The notes beneath the pieces are model-generated. The model worked only from the letters and a program-made list of their open reading frames with translations, was not told the origin of the DNA and ran no database searches. Shown here in pieces: positions 10,537 to 22,543 of a stretch of 64,000 nucleotides of DNA. The position numbers and the translations under genes are program-made. This stretch comes from Woeseiaceae bacterium (GTDB lineage Bacteria; Pseudomonadota; Gammaproteobacteria; Steroidobacterales; Woeseiaceae): the NCBI GenBank assembly GCA_021773075.1, contig JAJFKT010000030.1:62001-126000 (forward strand). The letters are read 5' to 3'. Position 1 is the stretch's first letter; each line of letters starts with the position of its first letter.

Positions 10537-11709
10537 TTAGATGGGATTGCGAATCGTGTCGTGAACATGAATTGCATCCGTTGCTTCCATAACCAGACCG
10601 TAACTGATGCGGTCGTAGGTCTTAAAGATCATTATCGTACCGGCTTTTTCGTCCGGTACCTTGACCGTGCCGCCGCGGAATCGATCTTCAACAACTTCAC
10701 CGGTCTGGTAAACAGATAGAACATCACCCACTGAAAGGCCGTTGCTCGAGCCGCGATTCATAACCACAACCTGATACTGGCCAATTTGCGTAACGCCACC
10801 AACGACCGAAATGATTCGACCGTCAATATTGGTGCTCGGTGAGCGCGGGAAAAAATTCAGAGGAACGTCAACGGAAGCAGGAATCAGGCGGTCACCCATC
10901 ACTGCTTCTTGCGTTGAGCTGGTGAGTGCAATCGTTGCCGGGTCACCGGTACGTCTCAGACTGGCTTCACCAATCAGGATGCCATGGTATCCAATCAAAC
11001 GGTTGTCATCGGGGTCATACATTGGATCGCCGACATGCACGACATTGAAGCGGTCGCTCTCTGCAGCATTGTCAATTCCGCGCACATAGACCTCGTTTCC
11101 AGCTGAGGCAATCAGGTGATCTCCACGCGTGCGTAGCAAATAGGGCAGTGCATCGGCTTGAGATTTCTCAAGGACTACGCCTGAACTCAGGAATGCAGCA
11201 ATATCTCCAAAGGGGATGCTGGTTACTGCCTCGGACAGTGGTGTCACGCGAGCCTGTGGCGACATACGGTAGGTCGAGGCCCGAACATTGGTAATTCGCG
11301 TTTGGCCGTCAATATAAACCAGCCCAAGAACATCACCCGGGTAGATAAGGTGCGGATTCTCAATATCCGGATTGACATACCAGATTTCCGGCCAGAACCA
11401 TGGGTCTCGCAGGAACGTCCCCGCTATGTCCCAAAGTGTGTCGCCAACTTTAACGACGTATTCATTCGGGTGGCCAGCAGCCAGAGGTACAGGTTCGTTG
11501 ATGCGCTCAAGTACCGGTTCGTACGATGCGGGCTCTGCGCTGCTTGGCGTCGAATTGCCTCCGGATTGAGTCGTAGAGGCGGTAGACACTGATCCCTGGT
11601 TGCCGTAGCTGTCGGAGGACGGATTTGAGGAACATCCGACCAGCGCTGCAGCTAGCGTGACCGAGGTCAGCCAGAGGCTAAAATTCAGGCGATTCTTGCT
11701 GAGAGACAT
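10537..11709 (-). CDS. LysM peptidoglycan-binding domain lipoprotein
   Basis: Lipobox LVGCSS; EYVVKVGDTLWDIAGTFLRDPWFWPEIWYVNPDIENPHLIYPGDVL. Confidence 0.92.
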   Translation of the reverse strand: MSLSKNRLNFSLWLTSVTLAAALVGCSSNPSSDSYGNQGSVSTASTTQSGGNSTPSSAEPASYEPVLERINEPVPLAAGHPNEYVVKVGDTLWDIAGTFLRDPWFWPEIWYVNPDIENPHLIYPGDVLGLVYIDGQTRITNVRASTYRMSPQARVTPLSEAVTSIPFGDIAAFLSSGVVLEKSQADALPYLLRTRGDHLIASAGNEVYVRGIDNAAESDRFNVVHVGDPMYDPDDNRLIGYHGILIGEASLRRTGDPATIALTSSTQEAVMGDRLIPASVDVPLNFFPRSPSTNIDGRIISVVGGVTQIGQYQVVVMNRGSSNGLSVGDVLSVYQTGEVVEDRFRGGTVKVPDEKAGTIMIFKTYDRISYGLVMEATDAIHVHDTIRNPI

Positions 11710-11991
11710 AATTCGCGTTTGCTCCATACATAATCAGGTTTGGGCCTGTGCTTAGCAGGCATTGCTATACTATGTCGTTCCGGAGCATTCGAGGCTGCTG
11801 TACGTCACATTTCCAGCCCGAAATAGTCTTCGGAAGGGCCTAATTCACGCGGCATTGTCTGATATCTTATTCAATAAAGTCAAACGTTTAGGCCGCATTT
11901 TGGGTAATTCACGCGATATATCGCTGGATTCATTATGTTTGAAAGGGTCGATTATGACCCCATTTACAGCCGATTGGCTTATGTATAAATC

Positions 11992-12507
11992 ATGGCAAAA
12001 CTGAAGATACTGGAATTTCCTGATGCTCGTCTGAGGACGAAAGCGACTCCCGTGGAAGTCGTTGACGATGCGTTGCGCGCGTTCATCGGCGAACTATTCG
12101 AAACGATGTATGACGCGCCGGGTATTGGGCTGGCGGCGACACAGGTTGATGTCCACAAGCGCTTGCTGGTCGCTGATGTGTCTGTTGATAAGGACGAGCC
12201 GCATGTACTGATCAATCCGGAGATTCTGGAGAAGGACGGCGTCACGGTTACCGACGAAGGTTGCTTATCCGTACCCGGGTACTACGAAGAAGTCGAAAGA
12301 GCGGAGCACATCAAGGTTCATTTTCTGGATCGTGACGGTGCTGAAGTAGAGCTCGATGCTCACGGTCTGCTCGCGGTTTGCATTCAGCATGAAATGGATC
12401 ACCTCGACGGCAAACTATTCGTCGACTATTTGTCCGAGGCGAAGCGACAGCGCATTCGAAAAAAGCTGGAAAAAGAACGCCGTCAGCAGGGCGCAGTCGT
12501 CGCCTAG
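11992..12507 (+). CDS. def: peptide deformylase
   Basis: [39 protein letters not shown]. Confidence 0.97.
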   Translation: MAKLKILEFPDARLRTKATPVEVVDDALRAFIGELFETMYDAPGIGLAATQVDVHKRLLVADVSVDKDEPHVLINPEILEKDGVTVTDEGCLSVPGYYEEVERAEHIKVHFLDRDGAEVELDAHGLLAVCIQHEMDHLDGKLFVDYLSEAKRQRIRKKLEKERRQQGAVVA

Positions 12508-12518
12508 TTGCCGTCCTG

Positions 12519-13450
12519 TGAACAAACCTCGTATCGTTTTTGCCGGCACGCCGGAGTTCGCGCTTGTCTCTCTAACGGCGTTGGTCGACGCGGGTCACGA
12601 CGTTGTTGCTGTGTACACGCAGCCGGATCGCCCGGCCGGGCGTGGTCGAAAGCTGACCGCGAGCGCGGTTAAGCGCTATGCCGTGGATCAGAGTATCGCC
12701 GTGTTGCAGCCCGAGACCCTTCGTGATGCAGCCACAGCAGAAGAACTCGAAGCCCTGAAACCAGACGTAATGATCGTCGCAGCGTATGGACTGATCCTGC
12801 CGCAGAACATACTCGACATCCCGAAACAGGGCTGCCTGAACGTTCACGCATCGCTGTTGCCTCGCTGGCGAGGTGCGGCACCGATACAGGCTGCAATTCT
12901 TGCAGGCGATCAGACCACCGGCATCAGCTTGATGCGGATGACTGCAGGTCTCGATTGCGGACCTGTATTTGCCGCTGACAGCATTGTTATCGAAAAGCGT
13001 GAAAGTGCCGAACAGCTGCATGATCGCCTTGCCGTTCTTGGTGGCGCTTTGCTGGTAGCCAGGCTGGACGAAATTCTCTGTGGTGAAACTGCGGCCGTTG
13101 AACAAGACGAATCTCTGGCCAGTTACGCCGCAAAAATCCTGAAGCAGGATGCTGAGCTCGACTGGGAACTGTCAGCGGCGGACTTGCATCGCCGGGTACG
13201 TGCCTACAATCCGGCGCCCGGCGCATTCTTTTTCGCAGGGCCGTCGAATAATCCGCTACGGGTCAAAGTCTGGGACGCAACGCCTGTCGATGTGGCTGCG
13301 GCGACAGCCGGTACGATTGTGCAGTACGACGGCGACGGGATCGTAATGGCTTGTGGTGAGGGCGGCCTGCGACTGGACACGCTGCAAGCGCCAGGGAAGC
13401 GTCGCGCAGAAGCACATGAGTTCGTTAAGCAGATTGATCTGCGTCGATGA
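12519..13450 (+). CDS. fmt: methionyl-tRNA formyltransferase
   Basis: RIVFAGTPEFA, NVHASLLPRWRGAAPIQAAILAGD; GTG start proposed instead of the longer ORF start. Confidence 0.95.
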
Positions 13451-14775
13451 AGCCTGCCGGAGCGAAGGTCAGGGCAGTTGCTGCCGAGGTCGTCGACGCT
13501 GTCGTTACGGGCGGTAGCTCACTTGACGCAGCCGTTGCCAAACATGAGCAGCGCGCCGCAGCGAACGATCGCCCGCTGCTGCGAATGCTTTGTTACGGCA
13601 GCCTGAGAAATCACTGGCAATTGCAAGCTTGGGTACAGCAGCTGATCAGCAAGCCGCTTAGAAAGCGCGATCACATCATCAACTCGCTGCTTGCAATTGC
13701 TCTATATCAAATAACAGAGATGCGAATACCGGATCATGCTGTCGTATCGACCTCGGTAGAAGCAGCGCGGCAATTGCGGCGCCCAAAACTGGCGGGCTTG
13801 GTCAATGCGTGCCTGCGGCGTTTCGGTCGCGAGAATATGGCGGCGACAGAAGGGGGTGATGAACCGTCAGAGTGGAATCATCCAGCATGGATGATAGAGC
13901 GAGTTCGGCAAGACTGGCCGGATGACTGGCGGTCAATCCTGACAGCGAATAACGAACGTGCTCCGATGTGGCTGCGGGCGAACGCATCAAAAAACACCGC
14001 GGCGGCCTATCTTGAACGACTGCACGCCGCCAACATTGAAGCAGATTTGCTGGCCGGGTGGCCGGATGCAGTGCGATTGACGGCACCACAAGCCGTCGAA
14101 AGCCTGCCTGGGTTCGCCGCGGGTGATGCCTCGGTTCAGGATGCTGCTGCGCAAATCGCCGCACGTTGGCTTCTGCGTGACGTCAAAGGCCGGGTACTTG
14201 ATGCCTGCGCCGCACCCGGCGGCAAGAGTGCTCACCTTCTCGAGGTCGGCGCAGACAATGTTTCGCTTGTGGCGCTCGACAATGACGCATCGCGGCTCGA
14301 GTATGTTGCGGAGAATCTGGCTCGAATTGGTCGCGATGCAACCATTATCGCTTCCGATGCATCGAAACCAGAGCAATGGTGGGATCAGGTGCCGTTCGAC
14401 GGCATTCTATTGGATGCACCCTGTTCCGCCTCGGGCGTGATTCGGCGCCATCCCGATATCAAACTGCTGCGGCGAGAGAGCGACCTCGATAACCTGGCTG
14501 AGCAACAGCGCGCCCTATTGGAGTCGCTGTGGCCAACGCTCGCGCCCGGCGGGACCTTGCTGTATGCCACGTGTTCGGTGTTTACGGCGGAGAACGATGA
14601 AGTGACGAAGCAATTCCTGGGAGACCATGGTGACGCTCAAGAAAACGACTTGTTGCCAAATAACAACATCCGCGATCTAATGCGGAGGAAGGCGTGCGGC
14701 TACCAGATTCTGCCCGGTTCGGCAGGGTTGGACGGTTTTTACTACGCCGCCATTCAAAAGAAGAAGGTTTCCTGA
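13447..14775 (+). CDS. rsmB: 16S rRNA (cytosine(967)-C(5))-methyltransferase
   Basis: VLDACAAPGGKSAHLLE, LLDAPCSASGVIRRHPDIK, YATCSVF. Confidence 0.96.
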   Translation: MKPAGAKVRAVAAEVVDAVVTGGSSLDAAVAKHEQRAAANDRPLLRMLCYGSLRNHWQLQAWVQQLISKPLRKRDHIINSLLAIALYQITEMRIPDHAVVSTSVEAARQLRRPKLAGLVNACLRRFGRENMAATEGGDEPSEWNHPAWMIERVRQDWPDDWRSILTANNERAPMWLRANASKNTAAAYLERLHAANIEADLLAGWPDAVRLTAPQAVESLPGFAAGDASVQDAAAQIAARWLLRDVKGRVLDACAAPGGKSAHLLEVGADNVSLVALDNDASRLEYVAENLARIGRDATIIASDASKPEQWWDQVPFDGILLDAPCSASGVIRRHPDIKLLRRESDLDNLAEQQRALLESLWPTLAPGGTLLYATCSVFTAENDEVTKQFLGDHGDAQENDLLPNNNIRDLMRRKACGYQILPGSAGLDGFYYAAIQKKKVS

Positions 14776-14782
14776 AGCTAAG

Positions 14783-15385
14783 ATGCCCCGGCCAATCATC
14801 AATGAGCACTTAAAACTATCGCGCCGCTTTGTGATCGCGATGCTTGCTGTGCTTGTGTTAGGCAGCGGCCTTGCGCAAGAGGCGATCGAACGACAGGGCT
14901 ATTTCGAGGTCCGGTCTGCGTCCACGCAAGTACTGGACCATGTGCATACGCTGGACGCCCGGCTGCAGCTGGTACTCAGCAGTGAAGCGCTCGCTGCCCT
15001 GGAAAGCGGCGTCACGCTGACTATAGAGATTCAGATGCAGGTGATTCGTGTTCGGCGCTTTCTGACTGACAGTATTGATGCAGAACTTACGATTGATTAT
15101 GAGCTCGAGTACCGGCCACTGAGTCAGCGCTACATCGTGAAAAACCTGAATAGTGGAGATCAGGACTCCTTCGCAACCCTCTACTCGGCGCTGAACAGCC
15201 TGGGACGTATCCAGAATCTGCCTGTGATTGATGACGAATTGCTGCTTCCCAACCGGTCGTATCGTCTGCGACTACGCGCAATGCTCAATACAAAGCAGTA
15301 TCCGGCGCCGTTACGACTACTGTTTTTTTGGCGCGGTCAGTGGCAGTTGCAAAGCGAATGGTTTGAATGGTTGTTAGAACGCTAA
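14783..15385 (+). CDS. DUF4390 domain-containing protein
   Basis: Secreted protein between rsmB and an NtrY-like kinase, typical context; overlaps the next gene. Confidence 0.85.
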   Translation: MPRPIINEHLKLSRRFVIAMLAVLVLGSGLAQEAIERQGYFEVRSASTQVLDHVHTLDARLQLVLSSEALAALESGVTLTIEIQMQVIRVRRFLTDSIDAELTIDYELEYRPLSQRYIVKNLNSGDQDSFATLYSALNSLGRIQNLPVIDDELLLPNRSYRLRLRAMLNTKQYPAPLRLLFFWRGQWQLQSEWFEWLLER

Positions 15386-17601
15386 AGCGCATATTTTTTA
15401 CTCTGATGGGCGCGCTAGGCGTCACGCTGGTCTTGGTCGCGCTTTTTCTGCTGACACAAACCGTCCAACGCTCCGACGATTTTGACCGTCTGCAGGACAT
15501 CATTCTACTCGTCAATATTGCCGGTGGTGTCATACTCGTACTGATATTAATCGGCAATCTGTGGCGACTTTTTCACGATTACCGACAAAGCGTTCCAGGC
15601 GCAAAATTAAAAGCACGCATGGTCGGCATGTTTGTTGGCCTGGCGGTGTTACCGCTCATCGTAGTGTTCTACTTTTCTATCCAATTTATCAATCGCGGTA
15701 TCGACAGTTGGTTCAATGTGCAGGTCGAAGAGGGCCTCGAGAATGCGCTGACATTGAGCCGCGCCGCCATAGAAATTCGCAAGCGACAAAACCTGTTAGC
15801 AACGACACAGGTTGCGAATCGCCTTGCCGTCGTTCCCGATCGCCAGCTGGTGTTTGAGCTCAGCATGCTGCGGCGAGAGAGCGGCGCGAACGAGATGACC
15901 CTGTACGGTGATAATAATCGCGTTTTAGCGACCAGCTCCGATAGTGCGGCTGCGACGATGCCGAAGCCACTTACTGAGGAAGTCGCGCTACAAATGCGGC
16001 AGGATCGCCCATTCGTGAGCCTTGAACCGCTTACAGCAAACAGCACGGAAATTCGTACCGCCGTTTCCTTTACGTATCGAGTTGGGCGGTTGCGAGAGTC
16101 ACGCACCGTGCAAGCACATTTCCCGGTCGACGAACGGCTCGGCAACATGATCAATAGCGTCGAGACCTCGTACTCCGAGTATCAGCAGCTGGTCTTTTTC
16201 CGCGAAGACCTTAAGGATCTTTTGACGGTCACCCTGACATTCGTATTGTTGTTGAGCTTGTTGGCCGCTATTTACGGTGCTTTCGTCTTATCACGTCGGC
16301 TGGTCGCACCGATTCAGGACCTCGTCGCCGGTACACGGGCGGTTGCGATGGGCGACTTCGATACCAAGCTACCGACACCAACGCGCGACGAAATTGGTTT
16401 TTTGGTCAGCTCTTTCAATGACATGACACAAAGACTCGCAACGGCGAGTCGCGAGGCCACGTTAAGTCAGGCACTGGTCGAGGCCGAGCGCGCAAATCTT
16501 GAAGTCATCCTGGCGCGCCTCTCAACCGGCGTACTGGCACTTGAGTTTGACCTCAAGATTCGCACTGCGAATCAGGCATCCGGATCGATTCTCGGCGTCA
16601 ATCTGGAAAACCGCAACGGCGAAGCTATTCGTGCTGTTGCGAAGGGGAATCCGTTGCTGGAGCAGTTCGTGGATGTTGCCTGCGTGCATCTTGATGCCGG
16701 CGAAACCGAGTGGCGTGAACAAATCGTATTGCGTGGCGAAATCGGCCGGCGCGTATTGACCTGTGCGTGTACGACGTTGCCGGGGGATGACGACAAGGAG
16801 GCCGGTTACGTAATCGTATTCGACGACATAACGGCTTTGTTGCAGGCGCAGCGCGACGCGGCTTGGGGCGAGGTCGCTCGTCGTCTGGCACACGAGATCA
16901 AAAATCCGTTAACGCCAATTCAACTTTCCGCAGAACGCATGCGTCGTAAGTACCTCAATACAATGGATGAGGAAGAGGCGCAGGTACTCGATCGCGCGAC
17001 GCATACTATCGTGCAGCAGGTCGAGGCAATGAAGGAAATGGTGAATGCATTTAGTGACTACGCACGCGCGCCGGATATGGATATCAGTCGTTTCGATATC
17101 GACAAATTGGCGCATGAAATTGTCGATCTGTACCGGGCACAGGAAAGTGACATGGAGATCAAATTGATTTCCGACCCGAATATCCCGCTGGTTGAAGGCG
17201 ATGTCGGTCGCGTACGGCAGATATTGCACAACTTGATTCGCAACGCTGTAGAGGCGTTAGAGGGAACATCGGATGGACGTATCGACGTACAGATAGGTGC
17301 TGCCGAAATTGGGGGAGTGGAGGTTGTGCAAATTCGCGTAGAGGATAACGGACCAGGTTTTAAGACGGGATCGGTGAGCCAGATATTCGATCCCTATGTG
17401 ACAACGAAACCGAAGGGCACTGGCCTGGGACTGGCCATCGTGAAAAAACTCGTGGAGGAACACGTTGGTTCCATCCGCGCGCAGAATCGCAGTGACGGCG
17501 GAGCCATGTTAAGTATTCGCTTGCCGCTAAACGAAGCGGCGAGGGAAAAGATGATCGCCAGGGCGCCAGGGCGCGCCGATAAAAGGAGGGAGCAGGCATG
17601 A
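15367..17601 (+). CDS. NtrY-like sensor histidine kinase (HAMP/PAS/HisKA/HATPase)
   Basis: Multiple TM; H-box [26 protein letters not shown]-box and G-boxes. Confidence 0.95.
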   Translation: MVVRTLKRIFFTLMGALGVTLVLVALFLLTQTVQRSDDFDRLQDIILLVNIAGGVILVLILIGNLWRLFHDYRQSVPGAKLKARMVGMFVGLAVLPLIVVFYFSIQFINRGIDSWFNVQVEEGLENALTLSRAAIEIRKRQNLLATTQVANRLAVVPDRQLVFELSMLRRESGANEMTLYGDNNRVLATSSDSAAATMPKPLTEEVALQMRQDRPFVSLEPLTANSTEIRTAVSFTYRVGRLRESRTVQAHFPVDERLGNMINSVETSYSEYQQLVFFREDLKDLLTVTLTFVLLLSLLAAIYGAFVLSRRLVAPIQDLVAGTRAVAMGDFDTKLPTPTRDEIGFLVSSFNDMTQRLATASREATLSQALVEAERANLEVILARLSTGVLALEFDLKIRTANQASGSILGVNLENRNGEAIRAVAKGNPLLEQFVDVACVHLDAGETEWREQIVLRGEIGRRVLTCACTTLPGDDDKEAGYVIVFDDITALLQAQRDAAWGEVARRLAHEIKNPLTPIQLSAERMRRKYLNTMDEEEAQVLDRATHTIVQQVEAMKEMVNAFSDYARAPDMDISRFDIDKLAHEIVDLYRAQESDMEIKLISDPNIPLVEGDVGRVRQILHNLIRNAVEALEGTSDGRIDVQIGAAEIGGVEVVQIRVEDNGPGFKTGSVSQIFDPYVTTKPKGTGLGLAIVKKLVEEHVGSIRAQNRSDGGAMLSIRLPLNEAAREKMIARAPGRADKRREQA

Positions 17602-18965
17602 GTAGTCCTCATGTATTGGTTGTCGACGACGAGGCGGATATTCGAGCGTTGATTCAGGACATCCTTAGTGACGAGGGTTACGGTGTGACCGTCGCGGCTG
17701 ATGCCAGCGAAGCCCGCACTGAGCGCTCGCTTCGAAAGTTTGATCTGATCTTGCTCGATATCTGGATGCCCGATACAGATGGAATCACACTATTGCGCGA
17801 GTGGTCTGAAGGCGGTGACCTGAATTGTCCCGTGGTTATCATGTCGGGACATGGCACAGTTGACACTGCTGTTGAGGCGACTCGGCTTGGTGCATTCGAT
17901 TTCGTCGAAAAGCCCTTGTCGCTCGCGAAGCTCTTACGCACTGTCGAGGCGGCCCTTGAGTCAGCCGGAAGACAGTCGCGCGCGGCAAGAAGTCTGTTGC
18001 CATCCTTGCTTGCGCCGGTAGGCCGCAGCAAAATTATGCAGGCCTTGCGCGAACGGGTTCAGCAGTATGCGCGGCACGACGGATCAATGTTGTTGAGTGG
18101 CGAGGCTGGAACCGGACGTGGTGCTTTCGCTCGTTACATGCATGCCTTGAGTCGACGATCCAGTGAGCCGTTAACCAGCCTGACAGCCGCCTCGGTGACG
18201 GATCGCAATGCAGAAGAGCAACTGCTCGGAATTGAGGACGGCGACGAGATCACAGCAGGGGCTTTCGAACGTGCAACCGGCGGCACGCTCGTTATCGACG
18301 ATCTTGCAGATCTTGGCGTTGTAGCGCAGAAAACTCTCTTGGGCGTTATCGAAGACGGGCAGTTCACGCGTGTCGGCGGGTCTCGAGCGGTTAAGGTTGA
18401 TGCACGCATCGTTGCGACCGTCGGTGCTAACTACGAGACGCTGGTTGAGAGCGGCAAGTTGCGCCGCGATTTGGTAGCCCAACTGGGCGAGCTGAATTTA
18501 CGCGTCCCGCCACTTCGGGATTATTCAGAAGATGTACCGGAACTGCTGACCTACTACGTGGACAAGCTGGTGGACTCGGAGGGACTAACGTTCAGGCGCT
18601 TCAGCGTCGCGGCGCAGAATAGGCTACGTAACTATCCGTGGCCGGATAATGTTCGTGAGCTTAAACATCTGGTTCGTCGCCTGTTGTTGTCGGGTAGCGG
18701 TGAAGATATTTCTCTCGAAGACGTGGAGGCAGAAATTACTGCAGTAGCGCCAGTGAATGAACCTCTGGTGAAGCAGGACCTTCTGGCTTTGCCGCTAAGA
18801 GAGGCGCGTGAGCATTTCGAGCGCTCTTATTTGCAGCAGCAGTTGGTGCTTTGCGACGGCAAGGTTGGTGCGCTGGCAAAGCGGGTTGGAATGGAGCGCA
18901 CACATTTATATAGAAAGCTGCGATCGCTGGGCATTGATTTCAAGTCAGTCGGGAGTGACGACTAG
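17598..18965 (+). CDS. NtrX-like response regulator (REC-AAA-Fis), degenerate AAA+ core
   Basis: [22 protein letters not shown]; central domain lacks GAFTGA; C-terminal Fis-type HTH. Confidence 0.92.
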   Translation: MSSPHVLVVDDEADIRALIQDILSDEGYGVTVAADASEARTERSLRKFDLILLDIWMPDTDGITLLREWSEGGDLNCPVVIMSGHGTVDTAVEATRLGAFDFVEKPLSLAKLLRTVEAALESAGRQSRAARSLLPSLLAPVGRSKIMQALRERVQQYARHDGSMLLSGEAGTGRGAFARYMHALSRRSSEPLTSLTAASVTDRNAEEQLLGIEDGDEITAGAFERATGGTLVIDDLADLGVVAQKTLLGVIEDGQFTRVGGSRAVKVDARIVATVGANYETLVESGKLRRDLVAQLGELNLRVPPLRDYSEDVPELLTYYVDKLVDSEGLTFRRFSVAAQNRLRNYPWPDNVRELKHLVRRLLLSGSGEDISLEDVEAEITAVAPVNEPLVKQDLLALPLREAREHFERSYLQQQLVLCDGKVGALAKRVGMERTHLYRKLRSLGIDFKSVGSDD

Positions 18966-20126
18966 CGGGTGAGGTTCAACTGGTGGTCGTTCTACGGGCG
19001 TAATGATTCCGTCCTTGCTGAAATTCAGACCTGGCGTAGCGAAGTCATCGATGCTCAGGCCGCGTATCAGGTTCAGCGCGCGCTGCTTTTCATCGATGCT
19101 CGGCCCGGCCGGTCGTAGCTGAACTGTGGACGTAATCAGGCCCTCAACGAATCTTCCGTCACCGTCCAGAGTTGTCGTGAGTATCGGTGCGACACCCTTG
19201 ATTCCCGCGACGCTAATGCCGTAATAGGTTGCGAAGTTGCCGAGACTGTAGGCAATAAGCCGGTCCTTGTAGCGCTCGATGCCGCGAACGACATGCGGGC
19301 CGTGTCCGATGACCAGATCGGCTCCTGCATCGACAGCGCCGCGCGCAAACCAGACAACATCGCCGCGTGGCTCGCCGTAATATTCTTCTTCAGCGAACGG
19401 CAGGTGAGTCACGTCCGCGCCTTCTGCACCGCCGTGAAAGCTGACAACAACAATGTCGTGTTCTGCAGCATGTAGCTCAATATTTGCAAACGCCAACTCG
19501 TAGTCGAGCAGCACATTGGAGTCTTTAGTGACCGCGTACGCGAGGTATGCGATCGAGGTGTCTGCACGCAGGATGATGCTGAAGTGACCCTCTCGACCCG
19601 AGGACAGGATCCCGACCGTATCTAGTGCAGTCATGCTGCTGCTGCGACCCTCTTCACCGAAGTCACGCGCATGATTATTGGCAAGACTCATCAAGTCGAA
19701 GCCGGCATTGCGATAGTGCTTGGCGTAGCGTGTCGGAGAGCGAAACAAATAGCAGGCAGCTGGATTGCCGCACTTCTTGCCGGGCTGTCCACCATCGATC
19801 AGCACGCCCTCGAGATTACCGATCGCGAGATCTGCAGCGGATAATATCGGTGTGACGTCTGCCAAAAAACCAACACCGTCGTCATCTGGCAAGTGATTCT
19901 CCGGGTAGTCGGTTCCCAGCATCATATCGCCGACTGCAGCGATGCTAATGCGCATCGCGGTCCTATCAGGAGCGGGCGGTGCAGGTTCTGGCTTTGGCAG
20001 AGGGCTGGGCTGAGACGGCTCAACTGGTGTTGAAGCCGGCTCGGGCTCGGGTGCCGGGGTCGTGGTGCAGGCTGCGAATTGCAGCACTACGACGGCGAGT
20101 AACAGACGACTGGCGTCAGTCACCAA
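18945..20126 (-). CDS. CapA family (PGA_cap) lipoprotein with Pro-rich linker
   Basis: AVGDMMLGTDYP, SLANNHARDFGEEG, IGHGPHVVRGIE; lipobox FAAC. Confidence 0.9.
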   Translation of the reverse strand: MVTDASRLLLAVVVLQFAACTTTPAPEPEPASTPVEPSQPSPLPKPEPAPPAPDRTAMRISIAAVGDMMLGTDYPENHLPDDDGVGFLADVTPILSAADLAIGNLEGVLIDGGQPGKKCGNPAACYLFRSPTRYAKHYRNAGFDLMSLANNHARDFGEEGRSSSMTALDTVGILSSGREGHFSIILRADTSIAYLAYAVTKDSNVLLDYELAFANIELHAAEHDIVVVSFHGGAEGADVTHLPFAEEEYYGEPRGDVVWFARGAVDAGADLVIGHGPHVVRGIERYKDRLIAYSLGNFATYYGISVAGIKGVAPILTTTLDGDGRFVEGLITSTVQLRPAGPSIDEKQRALNLIRGLSIDDFATPGLNFSKDGIITPVERPPVEPHPLVVTPD

Positions 20127-20712
20127 GGCGAATCCGCATCACATCAATTCTGGCGGCCCTGAGTCGACTACGGGTTACATTCAACTCCTGCAGGTCCTCG
20201 ATAGGCCCAACATAGACCCGATAGTAATCGCGGTTGTTTACGCGGGCCCGCTGCACACGAGACTCAATGCCATGCAGGGCAAGTTCGGCCTTGCGCCGGT
20301 CGGCATCCTTGTGCGTGGAGAAAGACCCGGCCTGCAACATGTAGATGCCGGGTTCGTCGATCGCCTGCGGCTCAACATCTCTATTAGCGACAGGCACTGC
20401 TTCGTCGACGATCATTTCGAAGGCAGGCAACATCTTGTAAAAATCGAATCTGTCTTCGGCTGAAGTTGCTGGCACGTCCTCATTCGCTGCATCGGTATCT
20501 GCGCCTTCGCCGTTTTCGTCCATCGAACTCTGCATACTGGCCGGCTGCGGCTTATCAACAACAGCGAGTTGTTGCGGCTCTCGATCCTTGACGTAAACGG
20601 CAAATGCGACGGATAAACCGATCGCAAGACCAAATATCATCCATACCCAACCGGGGTAGTCCTGCTGCTTTTTGCTGCGCGTGGAGCGCCGCTTTTTTCT
20701 GCGCTGCGCCAT
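20116..20712 (-). CDS. SPOR domain-containing protein
   Basis: N-terminal basic region plus TM; C-terminal SPOR-like IYMLQAGSFSTHKDADRRKAELALHG. Confidence 0.92.
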   Translation of the reverse strand: MAQRRKKRRSTRSKKQQDYPGWVWMIFGLAIGLSVAFAVYVKDREPQQLAVVDKPQPASMQSSMDENGEGADTDAANEDVPATSAEDRFDFYKMLPAFEMIVDEAVPVANRDVEPQAIDEPGIYMLQAGSFSTHKDADRRKAELALHGIESRVQRARVNNRDYYRVYVGPIEDLQELNVTRSRLRAARIDVMRIRLGD

Positions 20713-22463
20713 TACATTTCGTCCGGCGCGGAAACGCCGAGGATGTCGAGGCCGTTGGCGACAACCGTTTTGACTGCGGCGTACAAAGACAGTCTTGCAT
20801 CGCGCAGAGCAGCATCTTCGACGAGAACTTTATGCGCGTTGTAACTGGAATGAAAATCGCTGACGAGGTCGCGCAGGAAATGCACGAGCGTTTGTGGAGC
20901 ACGATTTTTCGCAGCAAGTTCGATAATTTCCGGATATCGACTCATCGCAGACATTAGCGACTTTTCCTGTGTTGCCTTTAGTTCGCTGAGGTGAGCGCGG
21001 CCGTTTTCTGAGTCCCAATTCATGCCGGACTCATTCGCTTTTCGAAACACGCGCGCAATACGTGCGTGAGCGTACTGAATGTAATAGACCGGATTGTCAT
21101 TCGACTGCGACATCGCGACATCCATATCGAAATCCAGGTGTTGGTCGTTTGAGCGCATGACATAGTAAAAGCGCGCAGCATCGTTGCCAACCTCGGCACG
21201 CAATTGCCGCAAAGTATCGAACTCACCGGAACGCGTCGACATTTGCATCTTTTCGCCACCGCGATACAGCGTGACAAACTGCACGAGCTCCACTTCGAGG
21301 TCGTCACCTTTATAACCCATGGCCTCGAGTCCGGCGCGTACGCGGGATATATAGCCGTGATGATCGGCGCCCAGAATATCGATTAGGTGATCGAAGCCGC
21401 GCTCGCGCTTGTCGAAGTGGTACGCGATGTCCGAGGCGAAATAAGTCTTAATGCCGTTTTCGCGCACAACAACCCGATCTTTTTCGTCGCCGAAGTCGGT
21501 TGCCGGAAACCAGGTAGCGCCATCCTTTTTGTACAGGATGCCGCGCTCTTCGAGCACGGTGAGCGCGTCGTCAATGCGACCGGTCTCGGTAAGGCTTTGC
21601 TCCGAGTACCACTGATCAAAATTGACACCGAATTCTGCGAGGTCGTCTTTGATATCGGCAAGTATAGAGTCGAGCGATTGTTGCCGGATGCGATCAAATC
21701 CGTCTTCGCCGTGGAGGACCTTCGCCTTTGCAATCAGCGCCTCGACATAAGGCTCGAAACTCCCGGCAGCATCCTGTTGCGGAAGATCGGCAACAACATC
21801 GCTGGCGTCGGGCAAGTCTATTCCGTCGGTATCGATTTCGTCGGCTATCTCACGAATGTATTCGCCGCGATAGCCCGCGTTCGGGAATGGAACTTCGATG
21901 CCGCTCGCCTCCAGCCATCGCAACCAGACACTAGCGCCAAGAATGTCCATCTGTCGGCCGGCATCGTTGACGTAGTATTCGCGATGTACTGGAAATCCTG
22001 CCGCTTCGAGTAAGTTGCCTAGCGACGCTCCGTACGCAGCAAGGCGACCGTGTCCAACATGTAGCGGCCCGGTCGGATTCGCAGAAATGAATTCCAGCAG
22101 GATCTTTGGGGTCTGTTGCTTCTCCTGGCGGCCGTATTCCTCGCCGTTATCCAGAACCGCCAACAGCTCAGTGTGGAACGCGGCCGGGCTGAGATAGAAG
22201 TTGATAAAACCCGGACCCGCGACTTCAATCTTCTCAATCTGCTCGTTGTCACCCAGCGCATCGACAATGCTGGCCGCAATATCGCGTGGGCTTTTACGGG
22301 CTGGCTTTGCCAGTCGCATGGCTATATTGCTGGCGAAATCGCCGTGGCTGGCTTCGCGAGTGCGTTCCACCGTCGTCTCCGCAGAGATGTCAGCGGCGGC
22401 AGCCGCGAGTTCCGGGAGAGTCTTCAGGGCATCATTAACCAGCTTTGCGACTATGTGCTTCAT
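20712..22463 (-). CDS. argS: arginyl-tRNA synthetase
   Basis: ANPTGPLHVGHGRLAAYG, MSTRSGEF, YYVMRSNDQHLDFD. Confidence 0.98.
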   Translation of the reverse strand: MKHIVAKLVNDALKTLPELAAAAADISAETTVERTREASHGDFASNIAMRLAKPARKSPRDIAASIVDALGDNEQIEKIEVAGPGFINFYLSPAAFHTELLAVLDNGEEYGRQEKQQTPKILLEFISANPTGPLHVGHGRLAAYGASLGNLLEAAGFPVHREYYVNDAGRQMDILGASVWLRWLEASGIEVPFPNAGYRGEYIREIADEIDTDGIDLPDASDVVADLPQQDAAGSFEPYVEALIAKAKVLHGEDGFDRIRQQSLDSILADIKDDLAEFGVNFDQWYSEQSLTETGRIDDALTVLEERGILYKKDGATWFPATDFGDEKDRVVVRENGIKTYFASDIAYHFDKRERGFDHLIDILGADHHGYISRVRAGLEAMGYKGDDLEVELVQFVTLYRGGEKMQMSTRSGEFDTLRQLRAEVGNDAARFYYVMRSNDQHLDFDMDVAMSQSNDNPVYYIQYAHARIARVFRKANESGMNWDSENGRAHLSELKATQEKSLMSAMSRYPEIIELAAKNRAPQTLVHFLRDLVSDFHSSYNAHKVLVEDAALRDARLSLYAAVKTVVANGLDILGVSAPDEM

Positions 22464-22543
22464 TGGGTGTATCGGTCAGATCGGGCGAGCCGGCAATTCT
22501 ACCTGCTTATGATTGCCTGTATAGGCCCGTCATGGTGCTGGCT

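Noticed and set aside
11762-12004. 80-aa ORF upstream of def
   Set aside because: No domain, and the intergenic repeats better explain the region.
12356-12518. N-terminal extension of the fmt ORF
   Set aside because: It overlaps def out of frame; homology-like sequence begins only at the GTG near 12519.
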